A DNA stretch of 64,000 bases from Floccularia luteovirens (GCA_009739215.1 VSJF01000001.1:2480001-2544000); one strand, 5' to 3'; shown: positions 11,950 through 24,390, counted from the stretch's first letter. The notes: a model not told the origin generated them from the letters alone. Translations and numbers: made by a program.

Positions 11950-14900
11950 TCAATCATGATCTAGTCCATGGTACGGATATGATAATGAAGAACCCGATTT
12001 TGGCGATACAATCTCAAACTGTGATGTATCAAAACTAGGAGTATCGTCTAGCGATTCGTGAGAAACGGTTCTAGCCAGAGAAAGCTGACTTTGTAGCATA
12101 GCATTACTGGGATTGGTAGAGGATTCTGTTGGTGTTGCTGTAGCCGATCTTGATCCGAGTCCCACAGATTGCCGAGTGTCCGGATGCTGTGAGCCACCCC
12201 CACCCCCATTACCAACACCATGCTGCTGCTGCTGCTGAGCGAGATACTGTTCGGGTATGCGTGGACTAGGCACTGTATCTTGTGAACCCCGCGTATTTCC
12301 CATATTAGTTGTTATACTTGGTCGGTGCCCACGTGAAACTCCGTTTACACCATTATTATTGTTATTATGATTCTGCCGTTCGAGACTAGATCTGGAGTCG
12401 CTCGTCGCTTGAGAGATATACGAAATACTACTGGACGAAGAAGTTTTCCATGATTTCAAAATCGACTTGCGGACCTTTTTCTCCTTTTCAGGTATAGGGG
12501 GGAGTTGAGGTGGGGATGTTGGACGGGGCGGGTATTTATTCTGTGAAGGCCGAGTGGGGTATGGTGATTCCTGATCGAAATGGAGTTGGTCAAGACTTGA
12601 TCGAGCTCTGGAAGGTTGCATTTGGGAAGCAATTATTGGTGTCGGATTAGGTGATCTTCCTATGAATGGTGCAGAAGAAAATTGCTGTGCTTGTGGTGTC
12701 GGCTGAGGAGGAGCAAGTGAATGTTGGCGTTCCTGAACAGGTGGAAGATGTTCTGGAAGACGATCCACTTGAGGAGGTGGGATTGGTATGGTTTGGGGTG
12801 ATAACCTCCCATATGCAGCGGAGTTCACAGGGATGGCTGGAATATCTGGCAAATGCAGTTGTTCCTGAGAAGGTCGTTCGGGTCGTGTCGGTGGAGCGTG
12901 GGGGGAATTTCGACCGGATGAAGGAGTTGAGGTAGATGGTGTGGGTACCTGCACCGAAGACTGACTCTTATTGTTACTCTTCCTCCATAATCGTTTTAGG
13001 CTTCTGACAGTCATTAATGTCGAGCGATTGCTCGTTGGTTTCGCAACAGGCTCTCCTCCAGTGATAGAATCTGCTGAGAATCTACTAGTTGTTGAACTAC
13101 GAACTTGTGATTGTGGCTCCGTAGAAGCTGTTCTGGTAACATCAGGAATATCAACAGATGGGTTGGATCCGTAATTCATGATAGCTTCCCATTGTGAATG
13201 AGATTGTTGAGGTTCTATTAGAGGGAGGTTATATTCCGATGCAGACGAATATCGACCAAACGGATCGGGTGACAAAGGGATAACAGGAGAGTCTGGGGCG
13301 GCTTTAGAGTCTCTAACGGTTGAAGGAACAGGGGGCGGAGGTCGTGAAGGATATGGTGGGTGACTTTCCTCGAGTTCACGTTTCCGCTTTTCAGTCTCAG
13401 CAGAAACTTCGTTGTTCGGTGGTCGGGCTGTCATGAAGGACTTGGGTGCAGACGTTGTCACCCCGTTTACAGCTAGCTGAGGGGGAGAAGGAGGTGCATC
13501 TTGATGCTTGAACGAAGTGTTCGCATTTTGACTCAATGACGCAAACGAAACAGCTGGCCATGCTTGATTTTGCTCCCTGAGTATATAAATAAGCGCCCGA
13601 AATAGAAATCCAAGAAATAGAACTTACTCATTTCCTGCTGGTTCTGCATGTTGAGGAAGTCGGGGAGGAGGAGAAGGAGGGAAGACATCTGAGTTGCGGA
13701 AACCCCCGGGAGACAAATTGCGCATGGTAGGTGAAACTGGTGACAATGTCATTGAGTTGCGAGTGAAGCTTTCCTCTTCAGCCAAGTCGGTTGGGAAGAA
13801 ACGTGGAGATAGCTGAGCCATAGTCTGTAAAATCCATGAGTATTTTGTTCAAAGTGATAGATGACATAACTGAAAATACCCTTTCAATCTCATCAAGTTG
13901 AGCTCTCATGAGATATTGACTTTTACGCCGGTCATGAGGATCGCTTTCGTCATACTGGAAATAAAAGTCGTGGTCAGACAGATGTTAGATTTTTTTTTTT
14001 CAATGAACTTACATCTTCACTAGGGTCTAAGCCAAGGTCAAGGGTATCAAAAACGGCACCACCTCTCTTTTCTGATTCTTCTGGACTCCTGACGCGAGTA
14101 TACTCGGTGAATTCCTCATTTTCATTATCATGGTCATCATCCTCAGCACCTGTTGGATCTTGTTCTCGTTCGTCGTAACTTCCATCCGGAGATATGCCGC
14201 CAAGATACGGAAGGTTCGTGCTTCCAGCACTGTTAGGGACTGGTCCTATGTCGGGTATTTGAAGCTCCTCTGTAGTAGTTTTTGGGACCAGAACCAACGG
14301 TGGCGGGGCAGTCTTTCGCACATTCAAGCCAGTTGGAGAGTCTATACGCTTCGAAGTAGACGTCGGCGAGGCTGGAATAGATATCGACAAGCTGGGTTTT
14401 GACATCTGTTCCAAGAGTTCTTCCACCTCGTCATGTTCCTTGCCTGCGATGCGGTCGTCATCCGATTCGAAATTCTCTGGTAATGAGCTAAGATCAGCAG
14501 CAGTCAATGCTAGATTGATGACATGCGGATTAGAGTTCCTTGTTGACTTGCGACCTTCAGAATGGTGAACATCGGCCCAAGTATCAGCATCGTTTCCGAA
14601 CACATCTTCTAGAGGATCTTTTCCTCCTGAGATTGAGGCAACGCGTGCCGTAGCCTCATCTTCAACGGAGTCATTTTCTTCCTCTGAAGCATATCCGTCA
14701 GGGTCGGGTTCACTCTGACGGTCCGATAATTCCTCATATCCAGCTTCCTTAGGCGCCTCTAGATCATTATCCCCTGGTTGTCCTCCAAGAGATTCATCCG
14801 AAACATTAAATGAGATAGGACTTGTTGTTTGGTTCCTGCCAGTCAACAGCTGAATCATTGTTTTCTTCTCCTGAGGTCTTTCCATAGCACCGGTACCAGT

Positions 14901-15966
14901 ATCTTGTTGATCCAGAAACCCCAAGCGACTATTAACTCTTTTGGTATGATTGACTTTCCTACTCCTAAGCCATGGCTCATACCAGCCAGCCTTTTTTCGG
15001 TCTATATCAAATTCAACTTTGGCTAGAATAGGTATTAATGATGGCGACTGTAGACCCGGCAAGTCCAAGGAATTTGCACGTCTAACGTAGTCCTCTATAG
15101 ATGTGTCTGGAGTACTCGGTTCCGATTGAGAAGCTGATGCGGATGACGGTGGCGCGGATTTCGCATTTGAGCGTACATCGGAAAATGTGGAAGGCGTAGT
15201 AGGGGATGGTAGGAAATAGTTTGATGAAGTCGGTTGGATGGGGTCTCCTTTAAGAAACGGGATCGGAGGCCTTAAATGTGCGACAGGGTCCTGTGGCAGA
15301 AAAGGTGTAGAGCGTGTCGCAATGCTGAGACTTAAACCTAATTGGTGTGGTGTATGACTACGAGAAGGGACACCTTGCTCCTCTTGCTGTTCTACGCGAA
15401 TGACCCGATTCCATATATGTTTCCAGATATCCTCAGATAATCTAGGACCCGGTTCATCCTGATCGAGTGCTTGCTTGGTATCGGATTTGACAGAAGAAAC
15501 TTAGATATAGTACGAGACCCGCGGTGCTAGGCAAAGCATACTCCTTTGCTATGGCCATCAATTGGCTCTGAATTGTTGGATGTACTGGCACGAGGACACC
15601 ACGCCTGAACTGTGCATGATACCCGGAAGCACTCGCAGGCGGAGGGGTTAGTTCGGTATCATCATATGTATCGGATTCGTGAGGGAGATGCATGGGAGGG
15701 ATAACATGAAGAAGATATTTTGATGTTGATGCGACTGGATAGGAAGAGGTGGTGGTGGACGGGGTCGGGGATCGTCGGTAGTCCATGTGGTTGGATGCCT
15801 CTGAGCGGGAACGAAAAAGGGAAAGGGTAGAGTCGTTAAAGGCTGGGATGGGGGTAGAGACACCAAGTGCATTGGCAAGCTTTGCGAGACGATGGGGAGG
15901 GAGAGGAGCCTTCGGAGGCCGCCATGCTGGAATTGGAATTTGATTCTGAATGTGAGATGATGACAT
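11950..15966 (-). CDS. Large Ser/Pro-rich protein of unknown function
   Basis: Not recognised by name; the pattern looks like a conserved fungal regulatory or scaffold protein. Exons, start to end: MSSSHIQNQIPIPAWRPPKAPLPPHRLAKLANALG, then LPSTAGLVLYL; a long acidic and Ser-rich segment containing EFDIDRKKAGWYEPWLRSRK; YDESDPHDRRKSQYLMRAQLDEIER; then MAQLSPRFFPTDLAEEE and a 520-residue low-complexity C-terminus with short polyQ (CAG/CTG run near 12222-12238) and polyN runs, ending YPYHGLDHD. Introns near 13537, 13822 and 13966 are canonical. The first and second reading frames meet at 15454-15502 without an ideal intron: either a 55-nt intron with donor GTACTA and acceptor GATCAG, a 40-nt one, or a 1-nt frameshift. 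The conserved blocks with WYEPWLRSRK are probably the functional parts. No membrane segment or catalytic motif seen. Confidence 0.7.
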
Positions 15967-16355
15967 TTCGAGAACTGAAACCCAGCGAGTGGAAGGTAAG
16001 AAGAACTATAGCATTAGCGGGTGCTAGGGGAATAGAATGAGTTAGTGAGATATAGATTGTTAGAGATGCATTAGTTCGTCGCGGAGGAGAACAAAGTCGG
16101 AACAATGTTGACATAAAAATTGGTCCTAAACAAGCCATAAATGGAGTGGCGCGACAAAAGTGGTCCTTTTCTCTGGGACTGGGACTGCAAGCGTGTGCTC
16201 TCTCAATCGTCGAACCGTTTCCGCCTTTGTTTCTCGTCTTTTCTCTTTCATTTCTCCTCCGTCACGTTCTGAACTCCTTCCATCTCACGAACTGCGCGCT
16301 CCATTTCCAGCTACGACTCCACCACGAACTCTTCTTTCTCAACTTTCTTGATTCA
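15967..16355. promoter_or_regulatory. Divergent promoter region between the Ser/Pro-rich gene and bHLH gene 1
   Basis: 389 bases between two divergent start codons. The right half (16190-16350) is C+T rich on the plus strand up to the bHLH ATG, typical of fungal 5' leaders. No specific factor site recognised. Confidence 0.4.
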
Positions 16356-17457
16356 ATGGATCAGCAGCAGCACCATGGCATTCCTGACGAGCATAATTCA
16401 ATTCCTGCTCCAGGTTATGGTTTCTACTCTTCTGAACAGGAATCTTCCTACAACATCGCGTATAACTCCCAGATGGGGGGGGCCTACCACCTTGCACAAC
16501 ACACCCCTCAAACGCGTGGGTTCTCTATTCACATTATTACTGCAACTCGTGTTCAGATCTGATTATCTTTTCTTCAATGTTCAGGCCAGCTGGTCTCGGA
16601 TTTGCACCAGCAAGGTATTCAGCAATATCACAATATTTCCCTGATGCCCTCTCACCAATATCAACCCCCCGTGTTCCCATCTTCTCCGCCTCATGTTTCC
16701 CTGCCGCTTTCAAATTCGCCTCCCCCCCATTCCCCTGATATGTATGACCCCTTGTCTCCTCCTGTCTCCGGATCAGACACATCGGCGGACGGAATCTACC
16801 ACCATTCCAACAGCAGCGGTGCAAATTCTCCTTCATCCTCCAGAGGCAACAGTCTAGTCCATCGACACATCCGCTACAACCCCACCCCTTCCCCCACCAG
16901 TTCTTCAGGTCGCAGAGGACGCGGCCGCTCTCACGATTCCGACGACGACGACATGGGTGTCAGCTTTGTTGAAAATCTTGCTCATTCTAGAAAGGAAGCA
17001 ACTCGCAGGCAGAGAATAGAAGCCGAACAAAGACGCAGAGATGAGTTGAGAGACGGTTATGCAAAGCTCAAAGATGTTCTCCCTGTTTCAAACCAAAAAA
17101 GTAGTAAAGTCTCGCTGCTCGAGAGAGGTCATTTTTCTTTCTTCTTGTTCTACATACACGCATCTCACAAAATATTTACTTTCAGCTACCAATCATATTG
17201 TCGCACTTGAAAAAGCTAACAAAGAACTACAAGCTAGAATTACCAGCTTAGACCAAGAAATGCAACGGCTTCGCGCCATTAACGAGAAAATCTCACTCAG
17301 TTCTAATGGGACTCCTTCACCTAGCCATTTTGATAATCGACCATTGTCTCCTCCACCAGATGGTCCACCTCCGCCCAGCCATTCCCTTGCCTCTGTTAAA
17401 GGACAAGAACCTCCTTCCGAACATTCAAGTCCATCAGCATCGGAGGGTGGATTCTGA
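16356..17457 (+). CDS. bHLH transcription factor 1
   Basis: DNA-binding regulator. The first exon begins MDQQQHHGIPDEHNS (Gln/Tyr-rich); an intron at about 16518-16586 rejoins as TRQLVSDLHQQG. Then a Pro/Ser-rich region, an acidic DSDDDD stretch, and the basic-helix-loop-helix: RKEATRRQRIEAEQRRRDELRDGYAKLKDVLP, loop SNQKSSK, and helix 2 VSLLERATNHIVALEKANKEL, split by an intron after the LLER codons. Helix 2 continues as a leucine-zipper-like coiled coil (heptads L..L..I..L..EMQRLRAINEKI). The glutamate of AEQRRR and the following arginines are those that read CAnnTG E-boxes, so a CACGTG preference is likely (inference). Roughly 320 residues. A paralogue lies 6 kb downstream with the same intron in helix 2. 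Confidence 0.9.
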
Positions 17458-20400
17458 TTCCTTTTCTCGTCTTTTTTTGTTTTTCGATTATTTGGACATT
17501 CGAATCGCGCAATGGCGCTTGTTCAGTCACCATACTATGCTCTTGCTACTCATCCTTGCTTTTTGGCTCTGGTTTGGCTATATCCTTTATTTTCTTTGGC
17601 ATTGCATATGGAGGAATGGCAATCCATCACGTTTCTCCGATAACGCAAACTGTCAGGCTATGGGCGCTGGATGACCATGTTCAGCGCCGTGCGCACCCCA
17701 CGTGTACTACTTCCGAACCTCAACATCCCAAGGGAGAACTACGGCTCGATGTCGTGAATAAACGTGTTCGGGTCCCTCGTGCAGCACGTTTGCAGCATGT
17801 TTGATCCAAGATCATATGTTATCGCGATGGATCGATGATCGACCCTTCCCCTCCATATCTGCCTCTCAAGGCTACAGATTCCTGGAGAATCTAGTTCTTT
17901 ACAATCCTCCGGCCCATCGCTATTTTGGCCACGTTTATTTTTTTTTTGCACACCTATACCGCGTTTTACAACTGCAGAGTCTATCCATTCTCCCCCGTGA
18001 CTTCACTTTATCAGACGAGCTGTTATCATCGCCTCGCCGACCTTTTCTTGCACCCGCTGGAACTTGAATTCAAACTGCAGCTCTCCATGGATGGAGAATA
18101 CGAACGATTATGATTCTTGACGAATAACATGAAGCTAGCTCTACTTTTATGGGATTGACGGATGCAATGGGAAAAAAAAATCTAATTCAACAGAATTTCG
18201 CGAGATCTTTTAAAGGAGGTATTGACTTGCAACATCTTTTCAAAGTGGTTCTCTTCAATTCCAACGTTACTAACTGTGCCTCTTGACGAGGGGGCAGCGA
18301 CACGGGTGGTCTGCAGCTCCAAAGCGGGATATTTCTGGAGATGAGATGCTGGACTTTGACTTGAATTTGGATTTGACTACCTCATCCTATTCCTGATCTG
18401 ATTTGACCAGATACCTTGCGATTCGATGTTAGATGTATAATCTCATTTTATTTAATTTGTTCTTCTCGAAACAAATTTCTCATTGACACTTGAGGTCTAG
18501 TATCTCACGCAAACCTGCAAAGACACCCTCGAATTTTTTTACAGCCGCTCAAATTAGCATTATCCACGGCGCCTTTGTCGGAATGATTTGGTTGATCTAT
18601 AACAAGATGATATACAATCGATGGATCAAAATCATCACGCGTGTTCTGTAATATATTTTGAGCAAACCTTGACAGAAACCGGTGCAAGTTGAAACTATAA
18701 TTGTAGGCGGCCGCTGCATACTAGATATCAAATAAGATCAGCATTCACAGCTGAACCAGGCGGATGCAACGAGGCTCTGAGACAATCTTTCCCCCCCCTC
18801 CTTCAAAACCTTCGTCTCGTGCTTTTCGTTTCCAATCTACCTCAGTAGCTGTCACGAAAACGCGTTTTTCTATAGAAGGATTACAGATCTTTTTGCAAGC
18901 GCATGTATTCTATACGCTATATCCCGAAATTAAAATCAGCTCATACAGATTTATCCCCAGCAGCCAAGTCACAAGAAATCGATGGAACCCATATGGTTCC
19001 ACAACCTGAAAAATTGTAACCATACATAAAATTTTGCTCATTCTTGTTCATCAGCTTCCTTTGTGAATTATGACCACTGCCATTCGGATGAAGATGAATG
19101 GAATCGCATGTTCACCTTGCCGAAGGCTTCATTATTTCACAACAGCAATCAATATTTCCCTTCATCTGAAGAAGTTATGTTACCCAACTGAATTGAAAAT
19201 TTTTTTTACCTGAGTGTAAGAACTATTCTGCCCTGTTCAAACCTGAGGCCTCAAAGATTTTGAGGAAAAGCGAACACCTTAATTGACTGATAACCGGCGG
19301 AATAACAATTCTGTGGAGCTTTTCGTATAGAACTCAAGCGGGGTCGTTCTTATCTGCGTTAAAATCACAGCCACTGTGAACGGGCTTTCCGCCGATAGCC
19401 TTGTTACCCGTTGACATAGATTTCTTGAACACAGATTTGCGCAAAGAGAGCGGGAATTGGTACATTGCTATAGCGGGGTTATGCATGTAATGCAGTGCTA
19501 CAACGACAATCCTGCCGCAAATCGTTAATCAGGAAATAAAAAAATCTATTCGGGAAGTTTAGGCAGTGTAATATCATCACTTGGCTGTTTGGATGTCTGC
19601 AGGTAAAGGTGTGGCAAAAGCAGTCAATTCGGAAGAAGATCTGATGTTAAAGTTCACGATGAGTGTTGGTACATTTTGGGCAGAGATGTCGCGGAATTTG
19701 TGACCCACTCATACCATGGTCCAGATCCCCGGAAAAATTAAAACTGATAATGTTCAAAGCTGTTCACACGGTACTAATCATTGGGAGCCTCCAGCTTCAT
19801 TAGTAAATACAAGACATGGGAGAACATCAATAGCATCAAAGCAATGTGGTTCTGTCGAGACAATAAGGTAGTTTGGACAATTTGGTATGTAAACATACTG
19901 ATGGATATGACACAGACCTGGCGTCTAACACGTACTTGTTTAATAACTTTCTTTTTTAAAGTTGAGTTCTGCGTTACTATCGATGTCAAGAAAAATATGC
20001 ACGGAAGAACCAAACTCTCACTTTAGTAGTATACCCATCCGCGGATAAAGGCCGGCCCTGGTAAAGTGTTTTTACCGTATGTGATAATAAAGAGAGTAAG
20101 TACATATCGCTAGTACTTTGAGGCACGGATATTCTGTACCCAAAGATATGGGTATACGTAGGGGTGGTTCGACACCAATGTTCGAAAGAGAAATTTCGAG
20201 CAGTAATCTGGGTAATCTGAAACAAGAGTTCTTCCGAAGGTGACCATACGCTGAATATGTACCGCTTATCTTCCAGCAGTCTGTGATTTGCTTCTCGAGA
20301 CTTGACGACATGCCAAAAAGAGAACTTTGGCACATTGGCTGCGTGGGGTTAAAAATACAAATGAGGCAACTCTTCCAAACTCAAAGCCGGGGTTCACAAT

Positions 20401-20914
20401 CGAAGGTAATGATAACTGCCTGGGTCCAGGTCTAGAGTTTGGGAAAAGAAAGAGAGCAGTGCTATTCTGAAGAAGGTTATGTTCGAAACATCGCAACGGA
20501 TGTTTTGAAGGATATTTAGAGGTGTGACTTCATCTTCTTCAAATGAAGCATAATAGCTTTATTCAATGGGAATCTCAGGGTTCCTGTAGAGTTAAGATTG
20601 CTCATGTTCGAAGTTATGAACTTATGGGGTCACAATATCGTTTATTTGGTCTTGTGTATCCTCACTTTGGAGATATACTCCCGTGACCCTCGTGACGTCA
20701 GACCTCCGTCACGCAAGGGTCACTGGTGCATCGTGGGGTTTGATAGCTTATCACAATGGAATCCCTGCAGTGTCCGAGTCTTGACACTCTCCGTCCAGGC
20801 AACCTCACCGTCCCAGACGTTGTCCTCCAATTACTGACAGTTTCATTCTTTTTCTATTTTGTAAAATAAGAATATACACTTTCCCTAACCTCACCTTGCT
20901 GTCCTTCTCAAATC
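17458..20914. other. Gene-poor stretch of about 3.4 kb
   Basis: Only short open frames occur, none with recognisable motifs or plausible splicing into a known protein. The first 600 bases probably include the bHLH 1 3' UTR. AT-rich patches alternate with mixed sequence; I saw no terminal repeats, transposase or reverse-transcriptase motifs. The right end should contain the promoter of the gene starting at 20915, including the palindrome at 20683-20723. Confidence 0.4.
20683..20723. promoter_or_regulatory. Imperfect 41-bp palindrome overlapping a CRE-like TGACGTCA
   Basis: Left arm 20683-20697 (GTGACCCTCGTGACG) pairs with right arm 20707-20723 (CGTCACG, then CA, then AGGGTCAC). The loop is 9 nt. 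TGACGTCA, the bZIP/CRE octamer, lies at 20693-20700. It sits about 190 bp upstream of the membrane-protein ATG at 20915, so a promoter role is likely; a bound bZIP factor is inference. Confidence 0.5.
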
Positions 20915-21981
20915 ATGTGGTATGTAAATCAACGGTTATCATGTCCTGGATCTTATTGTCGACTTTTCACAATAGGTGTGATAACTGTCTCCTCCTTCTT
21001 CCTCTTGTGAGTTCTGATATTCTGATGCGGGGCAAATTTTCTGATCCCAACGTCGTTTAGAGGGCCGGTGCTATAGCCTGGGCGGCTCTGATAGCTGTAA
21101 TTTATCCTCATACTCTGGGTTGGGATCGCTTGCATCTAAGCTTCCTTCACAGGCGTATAGTATTGCCGGCGGTGTTTTTCTCCTCCTGTATGGCCAATAT
21201 TTTTTCTTTGTGTACCCGGAATGGTGAATTCTCTTCACACTTCCGATATGTCGGTGAAGGGTTGAGTTCTTCTATGTATCCTAGGCAGATATACGGAGGT
21301 ATCGGGCTCGGCGTCGCAGTGATCGCAGTCACCAGTATATTTGCTTTATCCAATGTGAGTTCACCCATGGAGCTACTAGAGTCGAAACTCCAACAATACC
21401 AACTTCTTGCAGCGATCATATGTATGGATTCGTGCGATGAAATTCCTTTGGCCATTCGTGATCGTGATATGTTCCATCCGCGCCATCCTCATAATCGTGG
21501 AACTCCAGCGAGGGTAGGGGTCCACTCATTTCTCGTTCAAGGGATGATCGTTGACGCCATAGATTTGCTTTCTCTCCTCTCTTACTCCACCTCGTTAGTA
21601 AGGACAAGATTACTTGGGAATGTAATAATGGTGGACAGCTATGGACCGAGTCCGTTGCGGCGGGATATCAGACTTCTGCGAACCTTCCGAACGGCTTCTG
21701 TACAATGGGATTTCCTAGTCTGAATACAGCATTTATTGTGTCACTTCTTGTTGATCTCGCGTTCCAGGTTATTCCTGTCAAACTTATATTGGTTAGTCTA
21801 GATTATGCTGATAAGGCGGTTTTCGTTCAGATATACATGTACTTCTTGACATGGAGGTTCTCCAAAAGGCTGGAGCATTATGCTAGCATGAAGGGGCCGT
21901 TCCAAGGAGGTGAGCAAATGCATTCATCCCTGTGCTGCGTTCCAGGGGTTAATAACTCGTCTAGGATTCTACAACGCATAA
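20915..21981 (+). CDS. Four-helix membrane protein, conserved basidiomycete family of unknown function
   Basis: A nine-exon gene easily missed because no single exon is long. Exons: 20915-20919, 20976-21006, 21061-21096, 21153-21223, 21285-21354, 21413-21513, 21599-21767, 21831-21909, 21965-21981; all introns are GT-AG and the frame is continuous. The 192-residue product starts MWCDNCLLLLPLRAGAIAW. Hydrophobic segments: IAAYSIAGGVFLLLYGQYFF, then GGIGLGVAVIAVTSIFAL, FLWPFVIVICSIRAILIIV, and SLNTAFIVSLLVDLAFQIYMYF. Between helices 3 and 4 is a loop with cysteines (ITWECNNGGQLW, PNGFCTMGF) likely facing outside and disulphide-linked. The C-terminus is NWR-like: LTWRFSKRLEHYASMKGPF, ending GGFYNA. 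I recall similar unnamed proteins in mushrooms; the role is unknown. The tetraspan layout with a cysteine loop resembles claudin/tetraspanin-like proteins only in topology. Confidence 0.85.
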
Positions 21982-23338
21982 GCGCATGTCAAATAATCCT
22001 GACAAACACGGCATCATTTGTTCTTTCCTTGTATTAGGGATTTCTATTCGGATATCAGTCACGACCGATTAATGAATGTTACGACCTCTGATTACGACTG
22101 TTCTTATATTTGTATTCGACTTGCACTGACATGACGACAATTGTTATGACTCTTTCCCAACCTCACGTTATGACGAAAAGAGCAAGTGACACATCATTAT
22201 AGATACATCTATTATTTTCCCATACGGCTACCGAATCATAGGTGAATGCTGCGCCGTCTGATCGGAGCGAATCGCTGGGAGAGAAATGAAGAAGGTAAAC
22301 TCAAAATTGATATGAAAAAAACGTTGCAGTTTGTGAAAACTTGGCTGTGTGTGGTCCACAGGCACAGCCGCTGGTCACACAATGGAATGATGGGGATTCC
22401 AAACTATTCCTAGCCATATAGTCGTTTAGGCAGGGCAAGCACAGATCGCCGTCCTGACCGAGCACCCTCGGAATCCGGATCTTGATGGGATGATAAGTAT
22501 TGGATAACCATAAGCAGATTGGTGGGCACGGTCGACCGGTACGAAGGACGGGATGAAGCTTGAGAAATAAGTCAGCGTGTAGAAATCAATTTGATGCGAT
22601 TGAAAGGTTGAAGTGTCTGGAACGCATGAGGATATGCGAAATGAGAGCAGGTGGAGATGAAGAGCGAAGGTGACGGAATAATGATTGATATGATGGGATG
22701 GTAATAGCCATAGGCGAGGGAGCAGTCGGGCAGAATGAGACAGACAGACTGTAGGGCAATGGGCACTCTACAGCTTGGAAGCTATTTCCGCCAGCGTGGC
22801 GTTAAGAAACCGAAACGGGGTTGTTTCTGGAATACCCTGAGGACGAGGAGGTGATAGCCAGCTCAATGTACGGAAGCGGTCACATCTCCGTCACTCATTT
22901 TTGTCCGTGTGACTCACTTTCCCTCTATTTCTCTGCCTCATGTTTGTCAATCTCCTTTTATGGGTGAGATTATGTTCAAATCCTATCAAATCTTGGCGCT
23001 AATCCCATCCGAAATCGGACAGAATCCTGGTGACCCTGTTGAACGGAGTCTCGCCGTCTTATAAGCAACGTCCTCCTTCCTTCCTTCCTTCCCCCATCCC
23101 TCCTCCTCCTCCCGCCCTTCCTCTTTTCTCTCCCGTTCATATTTCTTTGCAGTCTCATTCCGCTTCTTTTGTCCTCTGTAAGTACCTTGACAATCCACAA
23201 TTGTTCTCGCCTAATCGCTTCCTCTTGTACCTTCAAAACAATACCCAATTTAGCTCGCCTTATTTCGACTCTTTATTCTCTTGTCTGTTTAAATTCCCAG
23301 TCGTATCCTCTCATCTTGCCACTTTATTCCCCTCAGCA
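21982..23338. other. Intergenic, upstream region of bHLH gene 2
   Basis: About 1.36 kb without a supportable gene. It should contain the 3' UTR of the membrane-protein gene and the bHLH 2 promoter. The part from 22900 is pyrimidine-rich on the plus strand, ending in the CT tract described separately. Confidence 0.4.
23071..23135 (+). promoter_or_regulatory. CT-rich leader tract with CCTT repeats
   Basis: An almost pure pyrimidine run including four to five CCTT units and CCT triplets, about 200-270 bp before the bHLH 2 ATG. Such tracts mark transcription start regions in many basidiomycete genes. Whether it lies in the promoter or the 5' UTR cannot be told from sequence. Confidence 0.45.
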
Positions 23339-24390
23339 ATGTCTTCCCAACTTCTCTCCATGGACTTCGACCACTCCAAGACCTCCTCCTACATGGAGCC
23401 TCTAGATGCTTCCTTCTCCTACATGGACAGTGGTCTTGAATATCTCCAATATCCTCCTCAGTCCCCAAATTTCGGTGTCTCCATTGGCCGTAAGTTCCAT
23501 ACTTTTTACCCGTACTCGGTGTATAATTAAATCTTATCGTTATCAGTGCCCAGTTCAGGATCTCCTGTTGCGTTCAACTCATTGAACCTCTCAGGTGGCC
23601 TTGGTGATTATACCTATTCGCCTCCGTTCACTGCTTCCCCTGCCCGCCCATATACTCCCGCCGACGGTGCCAGCATTTCACCGCCTACGCTCTCCTACAG
23701 TTTGAGCGGTGGTGAATTGTCTTCAGATAGCATCCCTGCTGGCCGTCGTAGCCGTGGTAGTGGCACCCACTCCCCTCCCGCTTCTGTACCATACGCTGCG
23801 ACTGTTCCTAGGTCGCAACGCTTCAACCCTATTGCTCCACCAGCCACTCGCTCAAGTGTTCGTGGAGCTCACAGAAGACGCGGAAGCCGAAGCAATGATG
23901 ATAGCGACGATGAGGACGATGACTTCCAGCCCCCCACCATGTCTGCTGGAAGTGCTGATTCGTATGTCATGTCTTTTAATATGTTGCATGTAACAATTGA
24001 CTAATCCGGCGTATTAAGGCGCCGTGAGACCATTCGCAAGCAGCGCATTGAATCAGAACAAAGGAGACGCGACGAACTTAGAGATGGGTATGCTCGTCTT
24101 AAAGAAACCCTCCCGTCGACAAACCAGAAGTCCAGCAAAGTCTCTTTGCTCGATCGGGGTTTGTAATTTTACCTTTGTTGATTTTCTAATTTCATTAATC
24201 ATCTTCTGCAGCTACCGGACACATTAGGTACCTCGAGACAGTCAAAGAACAGTTGGAGATCAGACTTAAGTCTGCTGAGGCGGAGGTCCACAGGCTCCGC
24301 AACGTCAACGAGGCGCTGATGCTCGGCACCGCAAATCAGCGCGCGCACGGCGCCGCCGCGCCAGCCCTTGTGTCTCAACCGACATTCTAA
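23339..24390 (+). CDS. bHLH transcription factor 2 (paralogue of bHLH 1)
   Basis: Start MSSQLLSMDFDHSKTSSYMEP; an intron at about 23491-23546 rejoins as SIGLPSSGSPVAF. A Ser/Pro/Tyr-rich region, a basic patch RGAHRRRGSRS and an acidic DDSDDEDDD stretch precede the domain. An intron near 23961-24018 leads into RRETIRKQRIESEQRRRDELRDGYARLKETLP, loop STNQKSSK, then VSLLDR, intron, ATGHIRYLETVKEQLEIRL with a coiled-coil extension and the end ALVSQPTF. The basic region, loop and helix-2 intron position match bHLH 1 closely, so the two arose by duplication. The same E-box-type residues (E in SEQRRR) are present. About 290 residues. The target genes are not known from sequence. Confidence 0.9.

Noticed and set aside
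17458..20914. Degraded transposon in the gene-poor stretch
   Set aside because: No terminal repeats, target duplications, transposase or reverse-transcriptase motifs seen by eye; a genome-wide repeat search would be decisive.
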